Made by a program: the position numbers and the translations under genes. Of a stretch of DNA of 64,000 nucleotides, positions 8,148 through 17,425 are shown in pieces; within the stretch, counting starts at the first letter, position 1, and each line of letters starts with the position of its first letter. The notes beneath the pieces were generated by a model. That model made no database searches and had not been told where the DNA came from. It was given only the letters and a program-made list of their open reading frames with translations. Source of the DNA: Bacteroidota bacterium (GTDB lineage: Bacteria > Bacteroidota > Bacteroidia > Bacteroidales > JAGONC01); contig JAKLFC010000016.1 of NCBI GenBank assembly GCA_022711405.1, forward strand, positions 1 to 64,000, in the 5' to 3' direction.

Positions 8148-9803
8148 ATGAATAATGCGATATTTGTTTTTGAATACCCTGAGAATGAACCCATTCGTTC
8201 ATATGTTCCGGGAAGTGGTGATCGCCGGCAGGTGGTCGCTGAATTAAAAAGGATGAGCAGCGAAGTGCCCGACATCCCATTGATCATCGGGGGAAAGGAG
8301 ATCCGTACCGGTGATGTGGGCCATGTCGTGATGCCTCATAACCACCGACACAGGCTGGCAACGTATCACAAAGCCTCATCCAGGGAAGTCGCACTGGCCA
8401 TTGAGGCTGCAAAGAAAGCCCATAAGCAATGGGAGTCGATGTTCTGGGTTGAGAGGTTGTCCATCCTGCTCAAGATAGCGGAACTTGTGGCTACCAGGTA
8501 CCGGCATGTGATCAATGCGGCCACGATGCTGGGGCAGTCGAAGAACATCTTTCAGGCCGAGATCGATGCTGCATGTGAAACTGTCGACTTCCTGAGATTC
8601 AATTCCCATTATATTTCGGACATTTACAATGAACAGCCACACTCCGACAAAGGCATTATCAACCGGATCGAATACAGGCCGCTGGAAGGATTTGTGTTTG
8701 CGGTCACACCGTTCAACTTCACATCCATCGCCTCCAACCTTAACCTGGCACCTGCGCTGATGGGCAATACCCTGATCTGGAAACCTGCGTCCACCGCGTT
8801 GCTGTCGAACTATTACCTGATGAAGATCTTTATGGAAGCTGGCCTGCCCGATGGAGTAATCAATTTCATACCGGGTACAGGATCTGTCGTTGGCAGTGCC
8901 GTCATGGCAGACCGATCCCTGGCAGGCGTGCATTTCACAGGCTCTAACCATACCTTCAATGAGTTATGGAAAATGACGGCCAGGCACTTATCCGATTATA
9001 AATCCTATCCTATGATCGTGGGTGAGACCGGAGGCAAGGATTTTGTCTTTGTGCATGCTTCCGCTGATCCGGATGAGGTGGCCACCGCATTGATCAGGGG
9101 AGCGTTTGAGTACCAGGGCCAGAAATGCAGTGCTGCGTCGAGGGCCTACATTCCCGAATCGCTCTGGAAAGGGATCAGGGAAAGGCTGGAGGATATGCAT
9201 GCACAGATAAAGGTCGGGGATCCGGCGGATTTCGAAAATTTCATGAACGCCGTGATCGACAGGGCATCCTTCGATAACATCATGAGCTATATTCAAGCTG
9301 CGGAGAAGTCGCATGACGCGGAGATCATTCTGGGCGGCAGGGGGGATGCATCCGAAGGCTACTTTGTGGAGCCTACGGTTATCCTTACACGGGATCCCCA
9401 TTTCCTCACCATGGAAGAGGAGATCTTTGGACCGGTACTGACCATTTTCGTTTACAAGGATCATCAGTTTGAAGAGACATTGCACCTGTGCGATGCCACA
9501 TCACCCTATGGGCTGACAGGTTCCATCTTCGCCCGCGACCGTTATGCCATGGCGAAAGCCAGCGAAATCCTCAAGTACTCCGCCGGAAACCTCTATTACA
9601 ATGATAAGCCGACCGGAGCGGTGGTCGGACAACAGCCATTTGGCGGCTCCCGGCAGTCGGGCACCAATGACAAGGCAGGTAGCTATATGAATCTTATCCG
9701 GTGGACGAATCCCAGGACCATCAAGGAAACCCTGTTACCTGCCACTGATTTCAAATATCCGTTCATGAAAAGAGATCATTGTACACCGCAGGACAGCAAA
9801 TAA
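8148..9803 (+). CDS. pruA: L-glutamate gamma-semialdehyde (1-pyrroline-5-carboxylate) dehydrogenase
   Basis: NAD-dependent aldehyde dehydrogenase, 551 residues, oxidising glutamate semialdehyde to glutamate, the second step of proline catabolism. The family-specific N terminus (PENEPIRSYVPGS) matches the stand-alone ALDH4-type enzymes, and this decided the start at 8148; the frame also has an ATG at 8118. The catalytic cysteine is in GQKCSAASRAY, the glutamate region is GETGGKDFVF, and the C terminus carries QQPFGGSRQSGTNDKAG. There is no fused proline dehydrogenase domain and no putA in view. It is transcribed away from wtpA and ends in a long inverted repeat shared with the next, convergent gene. 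Confidence 0.9.
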   Translation: MNNAIFVFEYPENEPIRSYVPGSGDRRQVVAELKRMSSEVPDIPLIIGGKEIRTGDVGHVVMPHNHRHRLATYHKASSREVALAIEAAKKAHKQWESMFWVERLSILLKIAELVATRYRHVINAATMLGQSKNIFQAEIDAACETVDFLRFNSHYISDIYNEQPHSDKGIINRIEYRPLEGFVFAVTPFNFTSIASNLNLAPALMGNTLIWKPASTALLSNYYLMKIFMEAGLPDGVINFIPGTGSVVGSAVMADRSLAGVHFTGSNHTFNELWKMTARHLSDYKSYPMIVGETGGKDFVFVHASADPDEVATALIRGAFEYQGQKCSAASRAYIPESLWKGIRERLEDMHAQIKVGDPADFENFMNAVIDRASFDNIMSYIQAAEKSHDAEIILGGRGDASEGYFVEPTVILTRDPHFLTMEEEIFGPVLTIFVYKDHQFEETLHLCDATSPYGLTGSIFARDRYAMAKASEILKYSAGNLYYNDKPTGAVVGQQPFGGSRQSGTNDKAGSYMNLIRWTNPRTIKETLLPATDFKYPFMKRDHCTPQDSK

Positions 9804-9816
9804 ACTGTGAATCGAG

Positions 9817-9884
9817 AACTGCGAACCGGGCATGGCAGGTTCTATAATTTTTAGTTCAACGGTTTCTGATCGCAGTTCGCAGTT
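9817..9884. terminator. inverted repeat between convergent genes
   Basis: AACTGCGAAC (9817-9826) and its exact complement GTTCGCAGTT (9875-9884) flank a 48-base interval, and the right arm runs into TTTTTT on the plus strand. It could terminate transcription of the P5C dehydrogenase gene. The right arm lies inside the last codons of the convergent gene. Confidence 0.45.
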
Positions 9885-10794
9885 TTTTCAATAAACGGAA
9901 CATCATCGGCAAACGGTATCTGGTGATGAAAGGATAGGTGACCTCCCTCGATCCAAAGCTTTTGTAGAACCTGGCCAGGTCCGGATCATTGGACCCTTCA
10001 AAATCAAGTGTCAGGTACGTCTGTGCGTACTCCTTGATGAAGGCATCGATTAAAAATGGCATGGCACCGTTGGCTCTCCCATAATCGTTTAATCCCGAGA
10101 AAAGAAAAATGGCCCTGTTGTGGCTGAATAGAAAAATGACTCCTGCACATAATTCATTCTCAGGCGTGTAGGCCCCCCAAACCTGGGCCTTGCCTTTATG
10201 CAAACAGGTGTAAACCAGCCTGTGAAACCGCTGGTAGTCCGGGTTCTTTAAGGTCCGGATATGCCGGCCCCGGTTTTGCCGGAACATTCGAATGACCACA
10301 TCAGGCTTGACATCAGCCTGCACCGTCAGGTCCTGTTTTATTGCTTTCCTGATGGAACGGGTGGTGTTTTCAGAATATCCTGCCGTTAGCTGCTCGTAGG
10401 ATTCGATCAGGGCTAATTCATGCGTCAGGTTATTATGAATGGAAAATCCCCGGGCAGAAACCCTGTTCTGTGAGTTCAGGCTGATCTCGATCAGCCGGTA
10501 CCGGTCAGGGATCGCCTCCAGGAAGCGGTTTGTCGTTTCTTCGTCCAGAGGATTTCTTGAGAATATTCCGAGCTGCTGTGTGAAAAAAGGCTGATATAAA
10601 TAATGGATAAAGGCTTTTCTTTTCCAGGTGAGCGGGAATACACGTTCATAGTCATTCTCCACCAGGCCGTCCCATTCTTCCGACACCAGGTCGAGAAACC
10701 AGGAATATCCATAAATGATTCCGTTGAAAGATTCCTGAACGCACAGGTCCCATTTTACTTTATCAAGTTGATGATGTTCGAGGTATTGTATCAT
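9856..10794 (-). CDS. GNAT/FemAB-type acyltransferase family protein
   Basis: 312-residue protein of the GNAT/FemAB superfamily. The central part RSIRKAIKQDLTVQ with MFRQNRG and the C-terminal WGAYTPENELCAGVIF, FSGLNDYGRANGAMPFLI and LDFEGSNDPDLARFYKSFG are characteristic of the tandem-GNAT proteins of Bacteroidota and of FemAB-like aminoacyl or acyl transferases; G(S/A)xxxDLxxFYKxFG is the usual signature near the C terminus. The start at 10794 (MIQYLEHHQ) is preferred; 47 extra codons upstream lack this conservation and would run into the divergent gene's leader. Acyl donor and acceptor are unknown. Confidence 0.7.
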   Translation of the reverse strand: MIQYLEHHQLDKVKWDLCVQESFNGIIYGYSWFLDLVSEEWDGLVENDYERVFPLTWKRKAFIHYLYQPFFTQQLGIFSRNPLDEETTNRFLEAIPDRYRLIEISLNSQNRVSARGFSIHNNLTHELALIESYEQLTAGYSENTTRSIRKAIKQDLTVQADVKPDVVIRMFRQNRGRHIRTLKNPDYQRFHRLVYTCLHKGKAQVWGAYTPENELCAGVIFLFSHNRAIFLFSGLNDYGRANGAMPFLIDAFIKEYAQTYLTLDFEGSNDPDLARFYKSFGSREVTYPFITRYRLPMMFRLLKKLRTAIRNR

Positions 10795-10909
10795 GTACAG
10801 CAGATCATCATTGCCTGCGCTAAAGTACTGAACTTTATTTTTTGTTGTAAAAAAAGTATGCTGGAACAGGGTAACAATTGAGGGGGTAATCGTATTAATA
10901 ATAAAAAAC

Positions 10910-11284
10910 ATGAAAGGAAATGCCCTTCTGGTCAAGAAAAGTTATCTTTTCAGCCTTTTGATCCTGGAACTGTACAAGATCCTTCATTATAAGCAGCACG
11001 ACCATGTCCTGTCGGACCATATTCTCAGAAGCGGGATATCCATTGGATCCAGTCTGGAGGTAAGCAGGGATGCATCTTCAGGCGAGGAATACTATCTGCA
11101 GCTGACGGTGGCCTACGAATATGCAAGGGAAACACATTACCATATCCGGCTGGTGCGCGACAGTCATCTGGTGGATGAGGAAGTGAGCGTGGTCATGCTC
11201 GTGGAGTGTGAAGAGCTGATGCAGATGATCAAAAAGTCATTATCGAAGATCGAACGTTCGATGCCTTCATGCAACTGGAATTAA
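10910..11284 (+). CDS. four-helix-bundle protein (23S rRNA intervening-sequence family)
   Basis: 124-residue protein of the S23/IVP four-helix-bundle family, recognised by LSDHILRSGISIGSSLEVSR followed by EEYYLQLTVAYEYARET. Members were first found in intervening sequences of 23S rRNA genes but are widely scattered as single genes in Bacteroidota; no function is established. Its stop codon overlaps the stop codon of the convergent deacetylase-like gene, the two sharing the palindrome TTAA at 11281-11284. The 115-bp gap to the divergent acyltransferase gene probably holds both promoters. Confidence 0.8.
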   Translation: MKGNALLVKKSYLFSLLILELYKILHYKQHDHVLSDHILRSGISIGSSLEVSRDASSGEEYYLQLTVAYEYARETHYHIRLVRDSHLVDEEVSVVMLVECEELMQMIKKSLSKIERSMPSCNWN

Positions 11285-12606
11285 AACATGGCGGATCCTT
11301 CAGCCATTGCCATCTGCGCCATTTTTTCATAGACACCCCGCCACCCATGCCATCGTTTCTGGTCACTCAGCGACTCGTTGTGCCAGATGCTGATGAAAGT
11401 CCCTCCAACCGTTTTGACCTCATTCAGGAGTTCCAGTACGGCATTTTCTGCCTGCCATTGGGTATAGTTCTTATAATCCGCCAGTGTGCCGTCCATCACT
11501 GTGAAGGGATGGATCCTAAGCGGTGTGGTCCTATTGACGGTGAGATCGAAAAAAAAGTACGGTGTACAGATACCGGCCCTGAACCCGGGCTCCTGGGCAT
11601 ACCCCATCGAAAATTCGTTCCGGATGCCCAGGTCGGCAAGATCCCTGAAGGTCTGGGGCAGCCTGAACCGTAAAAAATGTTGCCGGCTGCAGGTCACTTC
11701 CCGTCCGATGATCGCTGCCAGCCGTTCGATTTCCGTTTTCAGCCTTTCTGGTGAAGTAAAAGATGCATACGAGGGATGTATACCCACTTCATGATCCTTT
11801 GCCAGTTTTTGAATAAGCTCCCGGAACCTCGGATGGGTGTAGGAAATATTCTTGTCGTTAGGCCCGTGATCTCCCAGGAGGATGAAAAATACCGGGCGTA
11901 GCCTGTACTTCTCATGGATGGCTGAAATATAATCGTACGTATCGAATGGATCCCTTTCCAGGCCGGTCAGTACCCGGTATCTTTGCACAGTGTCGGGAAT
12001 ATTTCCGTGTAAAAGGTCACGGACAAGTCCCCCCATGTTTCTTAATCCACCCTTGTAACGGTAAGCATACGCCTGGTCAACGTCAAGGGTTGGCAGAAAG
12101 GTAAATTTTGTACCTGCACCAGGCAGGTCAGGGAAGCGCTCTCTGAGAACCTCTGCCCATGACAGTGCCCAGCGGTTCACTACGGGCGTGCCGTGACATC
12201 CCATCTGGTAAGCGATACTGTTCTCTGGCAGGAAACGGTCATGCTCATCCCTGGTCACGGAACCGTATTCTTCATAGCGGGTAACCAGGTAAAAACTGGC
12301 GGAAAACAGGTCAAAAGGAAGAGCAGAAGCCGGGTGCCTGACCGGAAAAAGCACCATGGATCCCTCTTTTCCGGCCATCTCGGGCTCCCCCCGACTGAAT
12401 CCGTTCTCTGAAAGGAGACCTGCAGACTGCAGGAAGACTTCATCCGCCAGCGGTTCAGAACCATAGGAGAACTTAGGACCCGAAAACGACCCGAACTGAT
12501 CGGGATCAGAAACGACCTTGTGCTCTATCCCCAGCAGCTCACCCATGATCAGATGGAAGATGTAGTCGGCACGGTTGGATGGTTGGCTATTGAAGATGAG
12601 CAACAT
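11281..12606 (-). CDS. polysaccharide-deacetylase-like protein
   Basis: 441-residue protein with a NodB-like (carbohydrate esterase 4) core in its C-terminal two thirds: FLPTLDVDQAY supplies the expected aspartates, DHEVGIHPSYAS supplies the metal-binding histidine pair, and FISIWHNESLS is the final motif. The N-terminal part (residues 1-150, ending in a segment with YLVTRYEEY) is the extension common in the Bacteroidota group of these proteins. No signal peptide is apparent, so a cytoplasmic or peripheral role in glycan modification is inferred. It stands alone on the minus strand, divergent from dnaX. Confidence 0.75.
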   Translation of the reverse strand: MLLIFNSQPSNRADYIFHLIMGELLGIEHKVVSDPDQFGSFSGPKFSYGSEPLADEVFLQSAGLLSENGFSRGEPEMAGKEGSMVLFPVRHPASALPFDLFSASFYLVTRYEEYGSVTRDEHDRFLPENSIAYQMGCHGTPVVNRWALSWAEVLRERFPDLPGAGTKFTFLPTLDVDQAYAYRYKGGLRNMGGLVRDLLHGNIPDTVQRYRVLTGLERDPFDTYDYISAIHEKYRLRPVFFILLGDHGPNDKNISYTHPRFRELIQKLAKDHEVGIHPSYASFTSPERLKTEIERLAAIIGREVTCSRQHFLRFRLPQTFRDLADLGIRNEFSMGYAQEPGFRAGICTPYFFFDLTVNRTTPLRIHPFTVMDGTLADYKNYTQWQAENAVLELLNEVKTVGGTFISIWHNESLSDQKRWHGWRGVYEKMAQMAMAEGSAMF

Positions 12607-12671
12607 GGATCCGTGATGATGACCGAGGTAGCATGTTAAAAAATAAACGGGCCAAGGTAATCAAAATTAAG

Positions 12672-12679
12672 TATTTTTG
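12672..12679 (+). promoter_or_regulatory. -7 promoter element for dnaX
   Basis: TATTTTTG matches TAnnTTTG exactly and lies 33 bases before the chosen dnaX ATG. This supports the start at 12713 over the upstream in-frame ATG at 12677, which would begin inside the promoter. Confidence 0.5.
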
Positions 12680-12712
12680 AAAGGAAAACGATCCCATTCA
12701 AAAGAACATCCG

Positions 12713-14416
12713 ATGGATAATTTTATTGTCTCCGCGCGCAAATACAGGCCTCAGACATTTGACACCGTTATCGGCCAGCAGGCGATCACTACCACGCTTA
12801 AGAATGCCATCCGGAACAACCAGCTTGCCCAGGCATTTCTTTTTTGCGGCCCACGGGGAATCGGAAAAACCACCTGCGCCAGGATACTGGCCAAGACGAT
12901 CAACTGCTTTCATCTTTCGGCCGATATAGTACCCTGTGATACCTGCGAGTCGTGCCTGTCGTTCAATGCTTCTGCTTCCTTTAATATACACGAGTTGGAT
13001 GCAGCCTCCAACAATTCGGTGGATGACATCCGCAACCTGGTCGACCAGGTACGGATCCCACCCCAGGTAGGGAAATACAAGGTCTATATCATTGATGAGG
13101 TGCACATGCTCTCGCAGCAGGCCTTCAACGCCTTTCTCAAAACCCTGGAGGAACCTCCGGCGTATGCCAAATTCATCCTTGCCACCACCGAAAAACACAA
13201 GATCATCCCCACCATCCTTTCCCGCTGTCAGATCTATGATTTTAAACGTATCTCGGTAGATGACATTACCCGCCAGCTGGTCTCCGTAGCCCAGAATGAA
13301 AAGATTTCAGCCGATCCGGATGCATTGAGGATCATTGCCCAAAAAGCTGACGGCGCTATGCGCGACGCATTGTCAATGTTCGACCAGATCGTCAGTTTCT
13401 CAGGAAGCCAGCTCACCTACGAAACCGTGATCAGCAACCTCAACGTACTGGACTATGACTATTACTTTAAAATGGTGGACTGCATTCGTAAAGCAGACAT
13501 CCATCAATCCCTGCTGATCCTGAATGAAATTCTCGATAACGGATTTGACGGACAGCATTTCCTGATCGGTCTGGGTGAGCATCTCCGTAACCTGTTGATA
13601 TGCAAGGATCCTTCAACTGCAAAACTGCTGGAAACAGGGGAGAGTATCCGTAACAGCTACATCAGTCAGTCCAGACACTGCCCTGTTGACCTGTTAGTTA
13701 AGGCATTGGACATCAATAATAAATGTGACCTGAATTACAAGATCAGCAATCATAAGCGGTTGCACCTTGAGATCGCACTGATGCAGATGTGTACGTTGTC
13801 AGCTGAATACTCCTCGTATGTGAAACCATCAGAGGTGACGTCCGTGGTGAAAGAAAAGACAGAAGCCGGTGGACCATCCCACGACAGGAACCAGGAAGTC
13901 AGGCCATCTGGCGGAACACCCGTTCCAGGCATACATCATGAAAAGAATTCCACACCTGGTTCGGGCGTCTCCATCAAAGAAAAGACCGCACCGGGTAAGG
14001 AAGGTGAAACATCGGCTGACAAGCCGGTATATCTCCAGACCAGGCGTGAAGACACCTTTGACCAGCTACAGCTGGAAGAAGCCTGGACAAATTATGCAGA
14101 AACGATCAAAGGCAGGCTGCCCAATTTCTACAGCACCCTCACCAAACGAAAGCCATTGCTGCAAAGTGACTTTACTGTTGAGCTGACCATTGATAACAAG
14201 GTCCAGGAAGATGAACTGAATGACAAAAAACAGGAAATGATGGGTTTCTTGAGGACACGGCTAAAAAATGACCTGATCCAGCTCAGGACCATCGTTTCAG
14301 CCAACTCGACGGAACAAAAACCCTACACTCCCTCAGAAAAGTACAGGCAGCTGGCCGGCAAGAATCCGGAGCTGATAAAGTTCAAGGATCAGTTGGGCCT
14401 GGAAATCGATTTCTGA
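12713..14416 (+). CDS. dnaX: DNA polymerase III subunit gamma/tau
   Basis: Clamp-loader ATPase, 567 residues. The start MDNFIVSARKYRPQ matches the family N terminus. Walker A GPRGIGKT is at 46-53, four zinc-binding cysteines at 65, 75, 78 and 81, Walker B IIDEVHML at 127-134, and sensor region TTILSRCQIYDFKRI follows. The AAA+ lid and collar fill residues up to about 370. A low-complexity hydrophilic linker (about 385-450) leads to a tau-like C-terminal domain of about 120 residues. No programmed frameshift slippery run was noted. A PfkB kinase gene follows after 25 bases. Confidence 0.95.
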   Translation: MDNFIVSARKYRPQTFDTVIGQQAITTTLKNAIRNNQLAQAFLFCGPRGIGKTTCARILAKTINCFHLSADIVPCDTCESCLSFNASASFNIHELDAASNNSVDDIRNLVDQVRIPPQVGKYKVYIIDEVHMLSQQAFNAFLKTLEEPPAYAKFILATTEKHKIIPTILSRCQIYDFKRISVDDITRQLVSVAQNEKISADPDALRIIAQKADGAMRDALSMFDQIVSFSGSQLTYETVISNLNVLDYDYYFKMVDCIRKADIHQSLLILNEILDNGFDGQHFLIGLGEHLRNLLICKDPSTAKLLETGESIRNSYISQSRHCPVDLLVKALDINNKCDLNYKISNHKRLHLEIALMQMCTLSAEYSSYVKPSEVTSVVKEKTEAGGPSHDRNQEVRPSGGTPVPGIHHEKNSTPGSGVSIKEKTAPGKEGETSADKPVYLQTRREDTFDQLQLEEAWTNYAETIKGRLPNFYSTLTKRKPLLQSDFTVELTIDNKVQEDELNDKKQEMMGFLRTRLKNDLIQLRTIVSANSTEQKPYTPSEKYRQLAGKNPELIKFKDQLGLEIDF

Positions 14417-14441
14417 CAGGCTTTCTTTCGTTGATGGCTGG

Positions 14442-15365
14442 ATGAAGCGAAACATATATACAACGGGCGAGTGCATCCTGGATGTAACTTTCAGGGAAAA
14501 TGAGGTATTCTTCCTCAGTCCGGGAGGTTCCAAGCTGAATACGGCTGTATCGCTCGGCCGGGCAGGATTGCCTGTTCACATGGTGTCGGAGTGCAGCGAC
14601 GATCCGGTGGGGAGGTTCATCCTTTCATTTCTGCGATCGAACAATGTATCCACTGAATTCATCGCCCCCTGCGGCGGACAGGTCCGTATCGCCTTTGCGT
14701 TCCTGGATGCTGACAACGACGCCCATTATACGTTCTACAAGGGCATGCAGAACGAAAGCCCCGCCTGGAAGGAGCCGGCATTTGCACAGGATGATCTGTT
14801 GCTGTTCGGGTCATTTTATTCGCTGAAAGCTGAAAACCGCCCCAACATCATGAAGCTGATCACCGCTGCCAGGGGTAGTGGCTGCATCCTGGTCTATGAT
14901 CCGAATTACAGAACACCCCACCTTCGTGAACTGGCATCCGTCACTCCATCGATCCTCGAAAACATTCAGCTGGCAGATATTGTCAGGGGATCGGACGAGG
15001 ATTTCGGGAATATCTTTCAAACCTGTGATCCTGATCGGATCTACAGTCAGGTCGTATCCGCCGGCGGAAAAACACTGATCCTGACCCAGGGTTCCAGGGA
15101 AGTGGTTCTTTTCACCGAAAAGATCCGCAAAGCATATCCGGTTCCTGCAATACGGACTGTCAGCACCATTGGCGCCGGCGACAGTTTCAATGCGGGACTG
15201 ATCTTTGAAATGGTACGCAGCAACATTTCGCACAGTGATTTGATGAGCCTGGAAGAGGAGGAATGGAACAAGCTGATAGGTACCGCCATTGCTTTTGCTT
15301 CACATGTATGCACCGAAAAATCTAATTTTATATCCATTGACTTCGCCACACACCTTCTTCAGTAA
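14442..15365 (+). CDS. PfkB-family carbohydrate kinase
   Basis: 307-residue cytosolic sugar kinase of the ribokinase/PfkB family. The N-terminal glycine pair is in LSPGGSKLNTAVSLGRAG and the C-terminal signature with the catalytic aspartate is TIGAGDSFNAGL. The sequence is closest in style to fructokinases; the phosphate acceptor cannot be fixed by eye. It is not the same subgroup as the ribokinase at 34502, which has the AAGDSF variant. It probably shares transcription with dnaX, 25 bases upstream, and is followed by a short-word repeat block. Confidence 0.8.
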   Translation: MKRNIYTTGECILDVTFRENEVFFLSPGGSKLNTAVSLGRAGLPVHMVSECSDDPVGRFILSFLRSNNVSTEFIAPCGGQVRIAFAFLDADNDAHYTFYKGMQNESPAWKEPAFAQDDLLLFGSFYSLKAENRPNIMKLITAARGSGCILVYDPNYRTPHLRELASVTPSILENIQLADIVRGSDEDFGNIFQTCDPDRIYSQVVSAGGKTLILTQGSREVVLFTEKIRKAYPVPAIRTVSTIGAGDSFNAGLIFEMVRSNISHSDLMSLEEEEWNKLIGTAIAFASHVCTEKSNFISIDFATHLLQ

Positions 15366-15370
15366 AACCA

Positions 15371-15427
15371 GCAATTTGACAATTTAACAATTTAACAATT
15401 TAACAATTTGACAATTTGACAATTTAA
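15371..15427. repeat. short-word tandem repeat (ACAATTTA / ACAATTTG)
   Basis: Seven near-identical 8-base units of the type ACAATTT(A/G) run head to tail between the PfkB kinase gene and the acyltransferase gene. The word is the reverse-complement family of TTGTCAAA seen at 6929-6962 and 16935-16990. Confidence 0.9.
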
Positions 15428-15439
15428 TACCTCCCATTC

Positions 15440-15985
15440 ATGAAATACCTTTCAAAACTGATTCTTCACCTCGCAGGGTGGAAGGTCGTCGGGGGGCTGC
15501 CACCGGGGATCAGAAAATGCGTAGTAATCGTCGCACCCCACACCAGCATGTGGGATTTTGTCTGGGGCAGGCTGGCCTTTACCGTGATCGGCATTCGTGT
15601 GAAATTCCTGATCAAAAAGGAGGCCTTTGCACACGGACTGGGACCCCTGCTCCGCTGGCTGGGGGGAATCCCCATCGACCGTTCGAAAAGCAATCACATG
15701 GTTGAGCAGGTAGCAGAATTATTCAGTCAATATGAATCACTGTACATTACGATCACGCCGGAGGGAACCCGGTCGCTGGTGACCAGCTGGAAAAAGGGAT
15801 ATTATTATATCGCCCTGCGGGCAAACGTACCTGTCATACTTGGTTTCCTGGATTATAAGGACAAGAAATGCGGGCTGGGTCCGGTGATAGTACCCTCAGG
15901 GAATTACGAGAAGGATTTCAGGCAGATTGAAGACTTTTACCGGGGACGTCAGGGTAAACATCCTGAGAAGTTCAACCTGAGATAG
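15440..15985 (+). CDS. 1-acyl-sn-glycerol-3-phosphate acyltransferase family protein
   Basis: 181-residue PlsC-type acyltransferase. The HX4D catalytic motif is HTSMWD at 34-39, the second motif GIPIDR is at 76-81, and PEGTRS at 107-112 binds the glycerol phosphate. It is shorter than typical PlsC (about 240 residues) and matches the compact Bacteroidota subgroup that lacks N-terminal membrane helices. A membrane-associated role in phospholipid or lipid modification is expected; the acyl acceptor is not determined. Confidence 0.85.
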   Translation: MKYLSKLILHLAGWKVVGGLPPGIRKCVVIVAPHTSMWDFVWGRLAFTVIGIRVKFLIKKEAFAHGLGPLLRWLGGIPIDRSKSNHMVEQVAELFSQYESLYITITPEGTRSLVTSWKKGYYYIALRANVPVILGFLDYKDKKCGLGPVIVPSGNYEKDFRQIEDFYRGRQGKHPEKFNLR

Positions 15986-16025
15986 TTAACACGGCTCCTT
16001 CTGAAAAGCACCGGAGGAACGATCC

Positions 16026-16931
16026 TTACTCCCTGAACGATTTAGGCTTTACGATGGTAAAGGCACGGGATATGTTGAATCCCAGGTAGATATCTCCCTT
16101 GCCCCATTTTCCCACGGTTTCGGTCAGGAATCCTCTTTCAAACAAAGGATTGGAATTCGTCATGAATACCTGGAACACATGCCCGCCTGTTTCAATGTCA
16201 AATCCAACAGACAGGGAATGATCATAGGGCTGTGTGATCTGGTTTCCAAATACGTAGTGATATTCAACGTTTAACGAGGTGCGCTTGGTGAATTTATACC
16301 TTCCGCCTGCTCCCAGGGTAAAGATATCATTATGATCCTCTGCGGTTTCCACCAGGTTTTTGTGGATAAGCGACGGAGTGAGCTGTATGGATATGCGATC
16401 GCTGAATTTTCGGGCAATAAGCAGCTGAAACGTATAGGCAAGACGCGAGGAAAAGTAGTTAGTCCTCTCGGGATCACTCCACTTGAGGGAGGTAAGAGCA
16501 ACACTGGAGAATAAGGTCATGGTCACTGGTACGGATCTTTTACCGGAACTCTGCCTCAGGATCTTGTATTTTGCGAAGCCATCAAAGGTCTTTTCCAGGC
16601 TGCTTCTTCCGATGCCAACGCTGAGACGGTTGGTGATACCGTATTCAAATCCGAGGCGGATGGTCGCCTGATCAAGACCAAAGAACTCATATGCTCCTTC
16701 GTTGATGTGTCCGAAATGATGCGAGATCAGGAAAAGCATCACCCCGGGCGCAGGATTCTCCACCGAATGCCCGATCACGATGCGTGTTGTCTTGAACGTG
16801 GCATAGGCGTACTCCGTTTTTTCGGCCTCATCATCTGCCAGCAGATCCATCAGGTCGTCCTGCGGGATGGCGTGAAAAGGAAACATACAGATGAACAGAC
16901 ACGCGATGAACAAGCTTCTGGGAGTGGGCAT
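16026..16931 (-). CDS. DUF5777-type outer-membrane beta-barrel protein
   Basis: 301-residue exported protein with a signal peptide ending at AIPQ and alternating amphipathic strands throughout, as expected for an outer-membrane barrel. The conserved segments TFKTTRIVIGHSVENPAPGV, FEYGITNRLSVGIGRSS and the C-terminal GDIYLGFNISRAFT identify the DUF5777 family. It is last in a minus-strand run with two heme proteins, YceI and an OB-fold protein; this association suggests a shared envelope redox or lipid function (inference). A block of short-word repeats separates it from the heme genes. Confidence 0.75.
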   Translation of the reverse strand: MPTPRSLFIACLFICMFPFHAIPQDDLMDLLADDEAEKTEYAYATFKTTRIVIGHSVENPAPGVMLFLISHHFGHINEGAYEFFGLDQATIRLGFEYGITNRLSVGIGRSSLEKTFDGFAKYKILRQSSGKRSVPVTMTLFSSVALTSLKWSDPERTNYFSSRLAYTFQLLIARKFSDRISIQLTPSLIHKNLVETAEDHNDIFTLGAGGRYKFTKRTSLNVEYHYVFGNQITQPYDHSLSVGFDIETGGHVFQVFMTNSNPLFERGFLTETVGKWGKGDIYLGFNISRAFTIVKPKSFRE

Positions 16932-16990
16932 GTCATGAAATGGTTAAATTCTCAAATGGTTAAATTGTTAAATTGTCAAATTGCCGTTTG
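16932..16990. repeat. short-word tandem repeat (AAATGGTT / TTGTCAAA)
   Basis: Repeated words of the type AAATGGTTAAATT(G/C)T fill the gap between the small heme protein and the DUF5777 gene. The words are related to those at 6929-6962 and 15371-15427. Confidence 0.8.
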
Positions 16991-17026
16991 TCTGAAACTT
17001 TTCAATACGGGATTAGTTGATACCAT

Positions 17027-17425
17027 TTAATTTTCAGGCAGACCGGTGTCGATCCATATCCTGATCTTAGTCAGGTTACAGTCGGAAAGCATGGACTGGT
17101 CCTTTGGCATGGGTGAATACCCCTGTGCATGACTGACAGCGCCCCAAAGACGGCCGTTGCCGGCAATGACGGACAGTTCACTGTAGCTGTCGGTCCTGAT
17201 CCCGGCGGAGGCTGCCGCCCCGCTGTGGCATGTGTTACAGCTGCTGGCCATGATAGGTGCAATGGCGGTCTCATAGGTGATGTTCACCGTATCGCAACCC
17301 CCTGCATCAGGATACAGATCTTCCTCATTGTCATAATAACACCCTCCGGGAATCATACTCAGCGCGGCGAGCAGCAGAACTGTTAAGAATACCGGTATCC
17401 CTGACCTAATTATTTGGTGCGCCAT
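17027..17425 (-). CDS. small c-type cytochrome lipoprotein
   Basis: 132-residue predicted lipoprotein; the signal peptide (IPVFLTVLLLAALSMIPGGC) ends at a lipobox cysteine, which decided the start at 17425. One heme-c motif CNTCH follows within APIMASSCNTCHSGAAASAG, and the distal methionine candidate is in GYSPMPKDQ. It is a half-length relative of the upstream protein, with the same block order (heme motif, GIRTDSYSEL, GYSPMPK, IRIWIDTGLPEN). The start overlaps the stop of that gene by 20 bases, indicating an operon and probably a tandem duplication. Confidence 0.78.
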   Translation of the reverse strand: MAHQIIRSGIPVFLTVLLLAALSMIPGGCYYDNEEDLYPDAGGCDTVNITYETAIAPIMASSCNTCHSGAAASAGIRTDSYSELSVIAGNGRLWGAVSHAQGYSPMPKDQSMLSDCNLTKIRIWIDTGLPEN